The notes: generated by a model not told the origin, from the sequence alone. 64,000 bases of DNA from Ahaetulla prasina (GCF_028640845.1 NC_080543.1:7399959-7463958); one strand, 5' to 3'; numbered from the stretch's first letter, positions 29,406 to 40,215 are shown. Made by a program: numbers and translations.

Positions 29406-29795
29406 TAAAAGGGCATCAAAACAAAAAATCTCCCAGTTTGTGCCAACAGAGAATGAAGAATAAGATCATTGTTGCAAGTTAACAGCTGGCGGAGAGCCGG
29501 ACTTTCACCCAGGAAAGGTCTGCTTCAAAGACAATGGAATAAAGATATTTTTTTCCTCCTTTCACATTCAAAGGAAATTTTTCATTTTTCTCACGCTGAG
29601 CAGCTGCAAGCGGTCCAGTCAATGATATCTATTCCCTTTGCTGTTCTTGGCCACCTCTGTTTACAAAGTTTTGCGATACAAAAGAAAGCACATTTACATA
29701 TGAAAATAAGGGTGTGTTTCTATGCCGTTTGAAAGCAGGGGAAAGAAAAAAAAAAGGCCCCAAATGCTTCAGGAATAGGTAAAAATATTACGTAT
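29406..29795. other. No recognisable feature
   Basis: No repeat or coding signature recognised. Confidence 0.5.
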
Positions 29796-29799
29796 GTGG

Positions 29800-30699
29800 C
29801 AGTGGTGAGTTTTAAATTATTTTACTACCAGTTCGGTGAGTGTGACTTGGCGGGTGTGGCATGGCTTGGTGGGTGTGGCTAGGTGGGCGTGGCAGGGGAA
29901 GTTGAAATCCTCACACCTTAAAGTGCCAAGTTTGGAGAAACACCCTTCCCACCCTACTCCAGGGGAAGGTTACTGCAAAATCTCCATTCCAACCCCACTC
30001 CAGGGGAAGGATACTGTAAAATCTCCATTCCCTCCCCACTCCAGGGGAAGGATACTGTAAAATCTCCATTCCCACCCCACTCCTGTGGAAGGATACTGTA
30101 AAATCTCCATTCCCTCCCAACTCCAGGGGAAGGATACTGTAAAATCTCCATTCCCACCCACTCCAGAGGAAGGATACTGTAAAATCTCCATTCCCTTCCC
30201 ACTCCTGTGGAAGGATACTGTAAAATCTCCATTCCCACCCCACTCCAGGGGAAGGATATTGTAAAATCTGCATTCCCTCCCCACTCCACGGAAAGGATAC
30301 TGTAAAATCTGCATTCCCTCCCCACTCCACGGGAAGGATACTGCAAAGCCCCCATTTCCTCCCAATCAGCTGGGACTCAGGAGGTAGAGAATAGATGGGG
30401 GTAGGGCTAGTCAGAATTTTTACTACAGGTTCTCCAAACTACTCAAAAAGGACCAGTTCTGGAGAACCGGTAGTAGAAATTTTGAGTAGTTTGGAGAACC
30501 GGTAGTAAAAATTCTAACTGGCCCCGCCCCCATCTATTCTCTGCCTCCGGAGTTCCTGCTGATCGGGAGGGAATGGGGATTTTGCAGTATCCTTCCCCTG
30601 GAGTGGGGAGGAATGGAGATTTTACAGTATCCTTTCCCTGCCACACTCACCAAGCCACATCCACAGAACCGGTAGTAAAAAAAATGAAACCCACCACTG
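29800..30699. mobile_element. Large foldback hAT-like element
   Basis: Starts CAGTGGTGAGTTTTAAAT and ends GAAACCCACCACTG. Left and right arms are inverted copies meeting near 30455 ('gttctccaaactactcaaaa' against 'tttgagtagtttggagaacc'). The left arm holds about ten copies of a 41-bp unit and the right arm about two. No clear 8-bp duplication. A single-arm relative is at 38076-38298. Confidence 0.7.
29945..30350. repeat. 41-bp minisatellite, about 10 copies
   Basis: Unit 'actccaggggaaggatactg' then 'taaaatctccattccctccc'. Because 41 is not a multiple of 3, all three minus frames stay open for 131-139 residues with a rotating repeat. These are not real proteins. Confidence 0.95.
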
Positions 30700-30704
30700 G
30701 TGCA

Positions 30705-31250
30705 AAAACACAGTGATATAGGACAGGATTGCGCCCAGGCAGGTGTCGCAACTCCCGGTTCACTGGAACCGGTCTGATTGGCTGAATCCCACTCCTGGTA
30801 CTAAGAGTTCTCATTGTCCTGACTCTATCTAGCTTAACTGAGAGATTTTGAAACAATTTGTTTAGGATGTGCAATATATTTTTGGAAGTGTTTGCTGCGG
30901 GCATTTTTTTTTTTTTAACAGTCTTTTTGCCCTCATATTTCTGAGTTACCAACCGTATCTCGAAAGGCTGGTAGAAATTTAGGCTATGCAAATAGGGAAA
31001 GCTTAGATTAAAAATAAGAGCAAATCACTTCTCGGTTCATACTTCTTAGTACTGTACCCATGTTTAAAATCCCAGAACAATGAGTGATTTCTACTTAGTT
31101 TGCATTTTTAAGCTTTCCTTCAAGAAAAGAAATAGTTGTGGAATTTTTGTCTGACGCTAATTTTGGGTGTTGCGGAATAAATTGCTGTGTGCTCCTGCCC
31201 TTGTTTTACTATGTGGCTATGACAAGGTTCAGTGGGATGTAGTAAATGAC
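30705..31250. other. Mostly unannotated
   Basis: A hAT-like right end ('gattggctgaatcccactcctg') lies at about 30775-30798. Otherwise nothing recognised. Confidence 0.4.
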
Positions 31251-31252
31251 CC

Positions 31253-31849
31253 TGTTCTGTCTCCTCCAGGCCTCAGCCATGCGATCTGGCTAAACGAGCC
31301 AGTAATTGAGTTCACGGTTGCTATCAGTCCCAGCAGGGAATCTGCAGCTGCCTGCCAAAGTCTCCCTTATCTTGGGGTTGCCGGGCAATCAGGAAGTCAG
31401 CAATCCAGGCCGAATGTTCAGCTCAATTCTCCATGAGTCAAAGAGTTCAGCTCACTTCTCCACAAGTCAAATAATTCAACTCAATTTTTGCTCGTCACGG
31501 AGCAGAAGAGTAGCCAGGGCTGCTTTTATACTCTGTGGGGTGTGGCTCCATGACTCAGCACTCTCTAGGCCTGCCCCACCCCTTCCTTTGTTGTAGCCGC
31601 CTCACATATCTCCGAAACCTGGGATCTAGTCAGGCCTGGTTGCCATCAGCCGGGTCTGGAGGCATGGCCTGGGGGGGAGGAGAGTCAGGGGACAGAGGCC
31701 TCGTTAGCACCTCCACCTGGCCTGCTTCTGGCTCCTGGAGCTGAGCTAGGGAAGCCGGCGCTCCAGAGGTAAGCCCTGACAGCCCTTCCCCCTCACTTTC
31801 CAAGTCACTTTCTGGCAGGGGGCCCGGCTCGGGGGGCGCAGACATAACA
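31253..31849 (-). mobile_element. Solo LTR, family 2
   Basis: TGTTCTGTC...GACATAACA (597 bp) with a perfect 5-bp duplication GACCC (31248-31252 and 31850-31854). The reverse strand carries the 'gagtcatggagccacaccc' block and a 'tataaaagcagc' box. Confidence 0.92.
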
Positions 31850-32017
31850 GACCCAATATTACTCATCAGTTGTGTTCATACAACTTCTTTTGCCCTAAAT
31901 TTAGGTCAAGAAGACAAAATTCTCTGCTCGCTCTGTACATAATATATGCAGGTAGTCTCACCTAATGGCTCTGGTATTTGCTCTTAATTGCTTTTCCCAG
32001 ATCTAATTCACAAGGAC

Positions 32018-32235
32018 AATTCCATTCCATTCCATTCCATTCCATTCCATTCCACTCCACTCCACTCCATTCTTTCCTGTTGGTCTGTTCCATTATTCTA
32101 CTTCACTCCACTCTTTATTCCACTCCAATCTTTCCTGTTCTGTTCTGTTGTTCCATTATTCCATTCCAGTCCAGTCCACTTTTTCCTGTTTTGTTCTGTT
32201 TCATTCTATTATTCTAGTCTAGTCAGGCCTAATTG
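32018..32235. repeat. Degenerate (ATTCC)n / (ACTCC)n pentamer tract
   Basis: Pure ATTCC units, then decayed pentamers ('actccactccattcttt'). Confidence 0.9.
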
Positions 32236-32242
32236 AGTTAAT

Positions 32243-32311
32243 CTATTCTATTCTATTCTATTCTATTCTATTCTATTCTATTCTATTCTATTCTATTCTA
32301 TTCTATTCTAT
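32243..32311. repeat. (ATTCT)n microsatellite
   Basis: About 14 units, next to minus-strand LINE tail sequence. Confidence 0.97.
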
Positions 32312-32705
32312 TAAGAATTTGTCTTAGTGCATATGCTCTCAGTGTACATAAAAGAAAAGATACCTTCATTAAGAATAGAATAGAATAGAATTTTTAATTG
32401 GCCAAATGTGATTGGACAGACAAGGAATTTGTCTTGGTGCATATGCTCCCAGTGTACATAAAAGAAAAGATACCTTCATCAAGGTACAACACTTAACGAT
32501 AGTCATAGGGTACAAATTTAACACTTAATGATACAACACTTAATGATAGTCATAGGCTACAAATAAGCAATCAGAAAACAATCAATATCAGTATAAATCG
32601 TAAGGATAAAAGCAGCAAAGTTACAGTCTTACAGTCATAAGTGGAAGGAGATGGGTGATGGGAACGATGAGAAGATTAATAGCAGTGCGGATTTAGTAAA
32701 TAGTT
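32312..32705 (-). mobile_element. Family B LINE 3' tails, two in series
   Basis: 32312-32373 is a short tail piece. A second one starts at 32374 with (AGAAT)3 and extends to about 32705 ('gatgagaagattaatagcag'). Confidence 0.8.
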
Positions 32706-32797
32706 TTATTTACTATTTTTACTTTATTTACTATTATTGTACAAGCAAAAACAAAGTCCAGTTACCTTTTGAAAGGGGGCCTTTGGGACTCTGTATC

Positions 32798-33287
32798 AAT
32801 GGTGGAGAACCTTTTACTCACCAAGTGCTGAACAGTGCACGTGTTCTATCTGCGCTAACGCGCAGCTCCTCCCCATAAGCTGCATGTGCAACCGCACCAT
32901 CTGTGCATGCGCATGCCTTTTTGCGGACCCCCCCATGCGCTGTGTGCACCACCACACCATCTAGTGCAGGCACGCAGCTCTTGTGCGGCTCCCCCGTGTG
33001 CTGCGCATGCAATCACACCATCTGTGCATGTGTGCGGTTTTTTGCGCGCACAATGCACATGCTCAAACGCCATCTATGCATGCATGCAAGTACTTCGTGT
33101 GCGTGCGCAAAAGCACACGCATGCGCAGGTTAGCTCCGAAGACCAGGTGCGTCCCCTGAATAGCGTGCATGTGCACTAGAGGCCTGAACACCAGCCGGGG
33201 CATGCGCACATGCGCAGCTGCAGGTGAGTTGGTTGACAGCTTGCATGCCTGGAAAGATGGCTCTGCATGCCACCTCGGGCACGTAGC
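32798..33287. mobile_element. hAT-like element (TGGxGAACC family), GC-rich
   Basis: Left end CAATGGTGGAGAACC. The right part reads 'atggctctgcatgccacc', the inverse of the family's left arm. The interior has many 'gcatgcgcat' alternating purine-pyrimidine runs. Confidence 0.5.
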
Positions 33288-33985
33288 AAAAATCTCTGCC
33301 TCCCCCTCACCCATGCCCATCCAATCGCCTGGTCGCCCGCTTGCCGGCTTGCCCGCTTGCCGCTTCCTGCTTCTTTCCAGCTCGCTCACCTTTTTTCTCC
33401 GAATGGTAGGATAGGTTGTAAAAAAATGCTTTTAAAAAGTAAACAAAAGGGCTCTGATGGTCACAGCTGAACTGCCTGATGGTCACAGCCTTTTTTATTA
33501 TTATTTTTAAAAGCATTTTTTTACAACTTATTCAGATGAATAGGTTGTAAAAAAATGCTTTTAAAAAGTAAAAAAAAGGGCTCTGATGGTCACAGCTGAA
33601 CTGCCTGATCGTCACAGCCTTTTTTAAAATTATTTTTAAAAGCAGTTTTTACAACTTATTCGGCTGAATAGGTTGTAAAAAATGCTTTTAAAAAGTAAAA
33701 AAAGGGGGCTCTGATGATCACAGCTGAACTGCCTGATCTTCACAGCCTTTTTTAAAATTATTTTTAAAAGCATTTTTTTACAACTTATTCGGCTGAATAG
33801 GTTGTAAAAAAATGCTTTGAAAAGTAAAAAAAAAATAGCGCACCACAGCTGATCACACACCACCACCCCTGCAAGTGCTGTTCTACTTACCCCATGCCTC
33901 CTTTGGGCGTGCATTGCATGCGCACACACCTCGCATGAGCAGCCAGCGAACCGGTAGTAAACCGGTTCTGATTTCACCACTGCCA
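33288..33985. mobile_element. hAT-like element with a tandem palindromic unit
   Basis: Ends 'accggttctgatttcaccac' near 33980. Shares 'gtagcaaaaatctctgcc' and the 'tgcttttaaaa' palindrome with 39288-39542, where that unit is single. Confidence 0.55.
33409..33830. repeat. 129-bp tandem repeat of an imperfect palindrome
   Basis: 'aggttgtaaaaaaatgcttt' recurs at about 33411, 33541, 33669 and 33798. Each unit ends with the inverse 'aaaagcatttttttacaact', so each can fold into a hairpin. Confidence 0.9.
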
Positions 33986-34052
33986 TCACAGTTCTATATA
34001 GTTCACCCGTGACTTTAAAGGGTGGCTGTATTTTATCAAGATGGCTTTAGGG

Positions 34053-35021
34053 CCATGATGGCGAACCCGTGGCACGGGTGCCACAGGTGGCAAGCAGCAC
34101 CCTATCTGTGGGCACGCGAGCCGTCGCCCCAACTCAGCTCCGTCATGCATGCGCTCGGCCAGCTAGTCTTTGGGTCTCTGCCACGCATGTGTGGAAGGCG
34201 GGGTGCACACTGGGAGTGCATATATATTTGTGGGGTGCACGCGGGGTGTTGCAGTGGGGCGGAGTGCCTAGAGGGGGGTCATGCACACATGTGTGCGAGT
34301 GGCGGGTGGCGTGCAGGGAGTGCACATGCATGGGGTACATGGCATATGCGGGGGGGTTGCGTGTGCATGCAGCAGGAGAAGGACACATGCTGTTCTGTCT
34401 CCTTCCCCACTTCAGATTAACGAGCTGGCCTTCAGCCAGTGGATTCACGGCTCTTATCAGTCCTGGCAGAGAAATCGCAGCTGCCTGCCAAAGTTCAAAC
34501 AAATGACTCACGTAGCAAGACTTTCAGCTCTTTTTGAAACGGTTCAGCTAAATTTTTGCTTCCCGTGGAGTAAGAGCAGTCCCAGAGCTCCTGATATATC
34601 CTGTGGGGTGGGGCTCCTGCCCCACCCTTCCCTTTGGTGACGCCGCTTCTCTAATCTTCTGACGCGCAGGTCAATCCAAGCTTGATTATTATTATTATCA
34701 GCTGGGTTTGAAGGTGTAGCCTGAGGAAGGGAGGAATCAGGGGATGACGGCCTCATTACGTCCTCCGAATGGCCTGGTTCTGGCTCCTGGAGCCGGGCCA
34801 AAGGAATCGGTGCTCCCGAGGTAAGCCTTACCGGCCCTTCCCTCTCACTTTCGGAGTCACTTTCGGGCATGGGGCCAGGTTCAGGGGCTGGAGTCACAAC
34901 ACATGCCTGGGGGCCACAGGGGAGTGGGTGGGTTGCACACACATGCACAGGGAGCGGGATACATTGCATTTTGGGGGTTCCAGCTTTGGGCACTCAGTCC
35001 AGAAAATGTTAGCCATCCCTG
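34053..35021. mobile_element. hAT-like element (TGATGGCGAACC family) carrying a solo LTR
   Basis: Left end CATGATGGCGAACCC, right end GTTAGCCATCCCTG. Flanks ctttaggg (34045-34052) and ctttagag (35022-35029) match at 7 of 8. Confidence 0.8.
34391..34901 (-). mobile_element. Solo LTR, family 2
   Basis: TGTTCTGTCTCC...GTCACAACA (511 bp) with a perfect 5-bp duplication CATGC (34386-34390 and 34902-34906). Contains a small (ATT)n near 34685. Confidence 0.92.
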
Positions 35022-35029
35022 CTTTAGAG

Positions 35030-35540
35030 TTTCACTTTTCTCAATTCACTCTTCGCAGCCACAAAGGGTTGTAAATGACAGGCCAAACGAAGGAGGGGAA
35101 AGAGACCCAAACCTACAACGAGACAGGCACAATGGTCCTCCAAGTTTTTTTTTTTAAATTATTATTTATTTATTTATTTATTTATTTTGCAAACTGCTTT
35201 TCTATTACAGGAGCGCAGTTCCCTTGCCCAGCGATATTTGATCTCTCGTTGAGTCAGAGGCAGATTTACAAAGGCAGCGAGAAATCCCAGCCGCCTCACG
35301 GTGCATAAAGGATACAAGAAAGAAAAGAAAAAAAGAATTTGATTGCAGATTTTGACCTTTCGTATAGTCATAACATTTAAAATGCCATCAACCTGCGTTT
35401 TCCCTGCACTGTGGGTTCCTCTGTCCCATGGTTTTGAATATTTCAGTAGCACCAGGGGGTTGCATTGTACTCGGAATACTTTAAAAAAAAAAACACAATT
35501 GCTTGAAGGAACATACCAAAGAAAAAGAAGGAAAGTATGC
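35030..35540. other. Mostly unannotated
   Basis: An (ATTT)n run at about 35158-35190 may be a LINE tail. The rest is unrecognised. Confidence 0.4.
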
Positions 35541-35820
35541 GGGTAGTCTTCAACTTACGACCACAATTTTTTTTGTTACTAAGTGAAATAGCTGTTGTGT
35601 GTGAACTTTGCCCCATTTTACGATATTTCTTACCTGGGCTGAATCACTGCGGTTGTTAAGTGAGTAACATGGGTTGTTAAGCCAATCTGGCTTCCCCGTT
35701 GAGTTTGTTGTCTGAAGGGTCATGAAAGGGGATCATGTGACCCCCCCGGACACTGCAACCGTCATAAACGTGAGTCAGTTGCTAAGTGAGAAGTGTGCGT
35801 GATCACCGAACCGGTTGTTA
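35541..35820 (+). mobile_element. Tigger-like MITE, left two thirds
   Basis: Starts 'gggtagtcttcaacttacga'. Includes 'tgaatcactgcggttgttaa' and 'gtgatcaccgaaccggttgt'. Confidence 0.7.
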
Positions 35821-35879
35821 TACCAGGAGGATCCCATCAATGGTTGAACTGTGAACTGCTCTCTAAACTTGTCTGTTTT

Positions 35880-36540
35880 CTTGCAGATGTTTCCCCAACT
35901 GAGTAACTTTATCAGTGCTAGAAGGAGTGGGGTTTGCAGAGAGAAGGAGGCGGAGGACTGTGTACTCTCCTTAGTACTCTCTGAGTTTGGTTGTTTTCTT
36001 ACAGACCTCTCATTACCCAACTAGATAACATCATCAGTGCTAGAAGGGAGTAGGGTTTGCAGAAAGGAGGAGGAGGAGGAGGAGGAGGAGGAGGAGGAGG
36101 AGGAGGAGGAGGAGGAGGAGGAGGAGGAGGAGGAGGAGGAGGAGGAGGAGGAGGAAGACGACGATGACGGTGGGGTCCTTAGTGGTCTCTGAGGTTGGTT
36201 GTTGTCTTACAGAACTTTCATTCCCCAACTAGGTAACATTATCAGTGCTAGAAGGGAGTAGGGTTTGCAGAGAGGAGGAGGGGGGTGTTAGGACTCTAAG
36301 GTCCTTAGTGGTCTCTGAGCTTGGTTGTTTCCTTACAGACCTCTCATTACCCAACTAGATAACATCATCAGTGCTAGTTGAGTTTTCTTCTTATTTATAC
36401 AGAGTGACTTTTCCTGTCAGTGTTAGTGGGAGTGTTGTTTTATTCTTGGTAGTTCCTTGATGAGGTTGTTGTTTAGTGTTTGATTGTTTGTCTGAGTTGA
36501 TTGTTCCTTGACAGGAGTATTGTTTACAGCTTCTCTAACC
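35880..36540 (-). mobile_element. Tandem array of four hammerhead-motif units with upstream region
   Basis: On the minus strand the first core box ends at plus positions 35915, 36037, 36245 and 36371. Spacings are 122, 208 and 126 bp, and the 208 includes 89 bp of (AGG)n, so the unit is about 120 bp. Cores read CTGATGATGTTATC or CTGATAA variants with GAGAGGTC or GAAAGTTC, so they are decayed. Upstream on the same strand (36380-36540) lie 'tgtataaataagaag', a TATA-like motif, and the block also found at 5830-5945. Confidence 0.55.
36066..36154. repeat. (AGG)n microsatellite inside a hammerhead-motif unit
   Basis: About 30 units. It is the same trinucleotide, strand and unit position as the (TCC)n at 22891-23001. 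Neighbouring units have short 'gaaggaggcggagg' precursors. Confidence 0.97.
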
Positions 36541-36591
36541 TTCTAATAAAGGTAGTGTTGGAACTCATGGCTGGAGCAGTTAAAGCCATTA

Positions 36592-36650
36592 GAATAGAAT
36601 AGAATAGAATAGAATAGAATAGAATAGAATAGAATAGAATAGAATAGAAT
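36592..36650. repeat. (AGAAT)n microsatellite
   Basis: About 12 units, the 3' tail of the minus-strand family B LINE next to it. Confidence 0.97.
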
Positions 36651-37240
36651 TTTATTGGCCAAGTGTGATTGGACACACAAGGAATTTGTCTTGGTGCATA
36701 TGCTCTCAGTGTACATAAAAGAAAAGATACGTTCATCAAGGTACAACATTTACAACACAATTGGTGGTCAATAGATCAATATAAATCATAAGGATTGCCA
36801 GCAACAAGTTATAGTCGTACAGTCATAAATGGAAAGAGATTGGTGATGGGAACTATGAGAAGATTAATAGTAGTGCAGATTCAGTAAATAGTTTGACAGT
36901 GTTGAGGGAATTATTTGTTTAGCAGAGTGATGGCCTTCGGGGGAAAAATTGTTCTTGTGTCTAGTTGTTCTGGTGTTCAGTGCTCTATAGCGTCGTTTTG
37001 AGGGTAGGAGTTGAAACAGTTTATGTCCAGGATGCGAGGGATCTGCAAATATTTTCACGGCCCTCTTCTTGATTCGTGCAGTATACAGGTCCTCAATGGA
37101 AGGCAGGTTGGTAGCAATTATTTTTTCTGCAGTTCTAATTATCCTCTGAAGTCTGTGTTTTTCTTGTTGGGTTGCAGAACCAAACCAGACAGTTATAGAG
37201 GTGCAAATGACAGACTCAATAATTCCTCTGTATTACTTTA
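36651..37240 (-). mobile_element. Family B LINE, 5' truncated
   Basis: The reverse strand encodes the SVICTSITVWFGSATQQ-type region, LQRIIRTAEKIIATNLPSI, DPSHPGHKLFQLLPSKRRY and RTTRHKNN, then the 3' UTR and (ATTCT)n tail. One frameshift lies near the end of the coding part. Confidence 0.85.
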
Positions 37241-37244
37241 AGAA

Positions 37245-37484
37245 CTGACAGAAGCGATTAAAGTCATCCCCTTGAATGACTAGAATTCAGTCCTTTGGAA
37301 CTAATTAACATTTTCAACATTTTCAGGACAACTCCCCCTTCCACCAATTAAGGCTTAGGAAATCCAGTTAAGTTTTGGTTTATAGAACATGGTTTTTTCA
37401 GCATGTCATCGATTCAGGTTTCCCCCCCCTTCAATTTGCAAATGGTACACACTATCATTGATTTAAACACACAGAGAGAGACAC
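37245..37484. other. No recognisable feature
   Basis: Unique-looking sequence between LINE B and a hAT MITE. Confidence 0.5.
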
Positions 37485-37716
37485 CAGGGGTGAAATCTAC
37501 TTACTTTCCTTACCGGTTCGGAAGTGCGTGTGTGTCACATGCGTGCGCAGACCTTCTGCGCATGCGCAAAACCTTCTGCACATGCGCAGAAAGTAAAAAC
37601 ACATTATTTCCTGGTTAAAAGCTTTGCTCCGCCATTGCTACCGGATCGCCGAACTACTGGCCATGATCGCTACCGGATTGCGCGATCTGATCCAATCCAG
37701 GAGCATTTCACCCCTG
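37485..37716. mobile_element. hAT-type MITE (CAGGGGTGAAAT family), 232 bp
   Basis: CAGGGGTGAAATCTAC...GCATTTCACCCCTG. Flanks agagacac and acacacac match at 6 of 8. Three 'gcgcatgcgcaa'-like motifs inside. Confidence 0.8.
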
Positions 37717-37719
37717 ACA

Positions 37720-38075
37720 CACACATATACATACACAAAGACTCAAAATTGTACAGAAAATATGCAATTATTTTGGCGAGATATATACGCGGTATTTGTG
37801 TACTAGATAATATATGGACTTGTCTGTATTCGAATGAGTAAAAAAAAACAAACCAGGGCTGTCATCAATTATTTCTAAAATTATTTTGATTTCACATTAA
37901 AAAGCTTAACATATTAACCGCTTAAGCCTCATTTGATGGTATGCAGTTTTTCAACCAAGGATCAGACGGATTAGTCAAATTTCTCTTTGACCAGCCTTTT
38001 ATTTTTAAATTACACTGAGGGTTATTTTGATATTATAAATGAAGTTTGAGCCAGCCTTCGATCAACAGGCTTGCT
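37720..38075. other. No recognisable feature
   Basis: AT-rich sequence, nothing recognised. Confidence 0.5.
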
Positions 38076-38298
38076 CAGTGGTGGGTTTCAATTTTTTTTT
38101 ACTACTGGTTCTGTGAGTGTGGCTTGGTGGGCGTGACATGGCTTGTTGGGTGTGTGGCTTGCTGGGCGTGGCAGGGGAAGGATGTTGTAAAATGTCCATT
38201 CCTACCCCAATCCAGGGGAAGGTTACTGCAAACTCCACATTTCCTCCTGATCAGCTGGGACTTGGGAGGCAGAAGATAGATGGGGGAGGGGCCAGTCT
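38076..38298. mobile_element. One arm of the foldback hAT-like element
   Basis: Starts CAGTGGTGGGTTTCAA. Contains about two units related to the 41-bp minisatellite, then 'cagctgggacttgggaggca'. Cut off by LTR sequence. Confidence 0.65.
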
Positions 38299-38299
38299 C

Positions 38300-38930
38300 C
38301 GCTGCGGAGCTGGAAGAGGAGTCGGACAGTGATGAGGCCGAGGAAGAACATGGGCCAGTCCTGGAGGCTGGGGAAGGCCCAGATGAGGGCGCTGTGTCAG
38401 AGTCAGAGATGGGGCCAGGGCCATCTGGGAGGGATGTGTGGACTCCGGATGTGTGGACTACTGTCAGTCTCCGGAGCCTCCAGAGACTGACAGTAGTGAG
38501 GCAGAGGAACAGGAGGAGCCTGTTCCTAATGCACACATGAGAAGAACTGCCAGAAGGCAAGAGCAGCTAAAGCAAAGAGAATGACTTGGGAGTAGGGACA
38601 AAGGATGACTGGCTCCTCCCATAAGGCTTAAAAGACCAGCAACGGCGTTTGTGCTCTTTGCCGGAAAACAACATTGATAGTCTTGCTCCTTCTCTTGCTG
38701 CATTTATTTCTTGTTGGCGTCTTCTGCTTTTGAACTTTTGCCATGAAAAGCCTTTGGCAGTTTGCCTAATTAGACCAAGGTTGGTGGTAAGACTGAAGAA
38801 TAGTGTTAGGAAGAATTTGTTTTGATTTTGTTTGGACTACGCTGAGAATGAGTTCAGCTGTTCTAATAACATCTGTTTGTTTTGGAACTGATTGCGTCTA
38901 CTACTACCTACTTGGGGCTGGGTCACAACA
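38300..38930 (+). mobile_element. Solo LTR, family 3, 5' truncated
   Basis: Aligns with 5135-5733 from 'gaggagtcggacagtga' to the GGTCACAACA end. Contains a local 25-bp duplication near 38440-38475. Confidence 0.8.
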
Positions 38931-39287
38931 CACCACATCTATCACCACTGCTGTCTTCTGGTCCTTGTCAACTTTGCCAGCTGTTTTAGCAGCTCCGTGC
39001 ATGCTTCCAGATGTTCTGAGCCTCATCTTTTGAAGGATTTGTGGCGTCCTAATACCCATGAATAAGATAATTCTATACAGAATATCATCTGTTTGCACAT
39101 ATGCTGTTATATCTCAATAAAACACCCTGGTATAATAAATTTATCTGGGTTTTTTTTGGGGGGGGGCGGGATTGGCGGCAGCAACAACAACTACGGAAAG
39201 AAAAATGTAAGAAAAATAGACCTGAGAGATTTAGGAAACCATGCGCTTTAGGAAGTAAACACCTGAAACCTTGAGATGCTGGAAGAC
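38931..39287. other. No recognisable feature
   Basis: No repeat family or gene recognised. Confidence 0.5.
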
Positions 39288-39542
39288 CAGGGGTTAAATG
39301 CTCCCGGTTCGGACCAGATCGCCTGATCTGGTAGCGATGGTGGTGGGTGGTTCAAAGAACCGGTAGCAAAAATCCCTGCCCTCTCCCCCACCATGCCCAG
39401 CTGAGCCGCAAGACCATCAGAGGGTTTTTTTTTTTACTTTTAAAAGCATTTTTTCTTCGGCTGAAAAAATGCTTTTAAAAGTAAAAAACAAAAAACTCTG
39501 ATGATCATGCGGCTCAGCTGGGATCGTCAGAACCTTTTAAAA
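39288..39542. mobile_element. hAT-like MITE, right end lost
   Basis: Starts CAGGGGTTAAATGCTCC. Contains a single palindrome of the type repeated at 33409-33830. Confidence 0.65.
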
Positions 39543-40215
39543 GTCCGGTGTCGTAAGGTATTCTGTTGCGAGCGGAGGAGTAGAGGACTCTTCTCATGAA
39601 ATACCTGTATATGAGGACCTATATACTGCACGAATCAAGAAGAGGGCCATAAAAATATTTACAGATCCCTCACATCCTGGACATAAACTGTTTCAACTCC
39701 TACCCTCAAAACGATGCTATAGAGCACTGCACACCAGAATAACAAGACACAAGAACAGTTTTTTCCCGAAGGCCATCTCTCTGCTAAACAAATAATTCCC
39801 TCAACACTGTCAAACTATTTACTAAATCTGCACTACTATTAATCTTCTCATCGTTCCTGTCACCAATCTCTTTCCACTTATGACTGTATGACTGTAACTT
39901 TATTGCTGGCAATCCTTATGATTTATATTGATATATTGACCATCATTTGTGTTGTAAATGTTGTACCTTGATGAAGGTATCTTTTCTTTTATCTATACTG
40001 AGAGCATATGCACCAAGACAAATTCCTTGTGTGTCCAATCACACTTGGCCAATAAAAAATTCTATTCTATTCTATTCTAAAAATATCTCTGGACTCGCTC
40101 GATTGTATTAATGTCCGATATGCAGTGTGGGTTCCACATATATATTCCACAATATATTGATACATATTCCACAATATATTGATATATATTCCACAATATA
40201 GCATTGAGAAACTTT
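39543..40215 (-). mobile_element. Family A LINE fragment split by a family B LINE
   Basis: 39543-39603 ('gagtagaggactcttctcat') and 40076-40215 ('atatctctggactcgctcga', encoding [18 protein letters not shown] on the minus strand) join once the family B copy is removed. A 22-bp unit ('atattccacaatatattgat') is repeated about three times at 40135-40200. Confidence 0.75.
39604..40075 (+). mobile_element. Family B LINE inserted into a family A LINE
   Basis: Begins within the ORF ('ctgcacgaatcaagaagagg'), encodes the DPSHPGHKLFQLLPSKRCY region and a HKNSFFPKAI-type end, then the standard 3' UTR and a short (ATTCT)n. AAATA lies on both sides and is a possible target duplication. Confidence 0.85.

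Noticed and set aside
29911..30365. Three overlapping 131-139 codon frames, possibly a repeat protein
   Set aside because: A 41-bp unit shifts frame each copy, so all three frames read the same rotating peptide. No start context or conservation.
32818..33133. Cys/His-rich frames in both strands
   Set aside because: Alternating purine-pyrimidine sequence of a hAT interior read in several frames. Spacing does not fit a zinc-binding domain.
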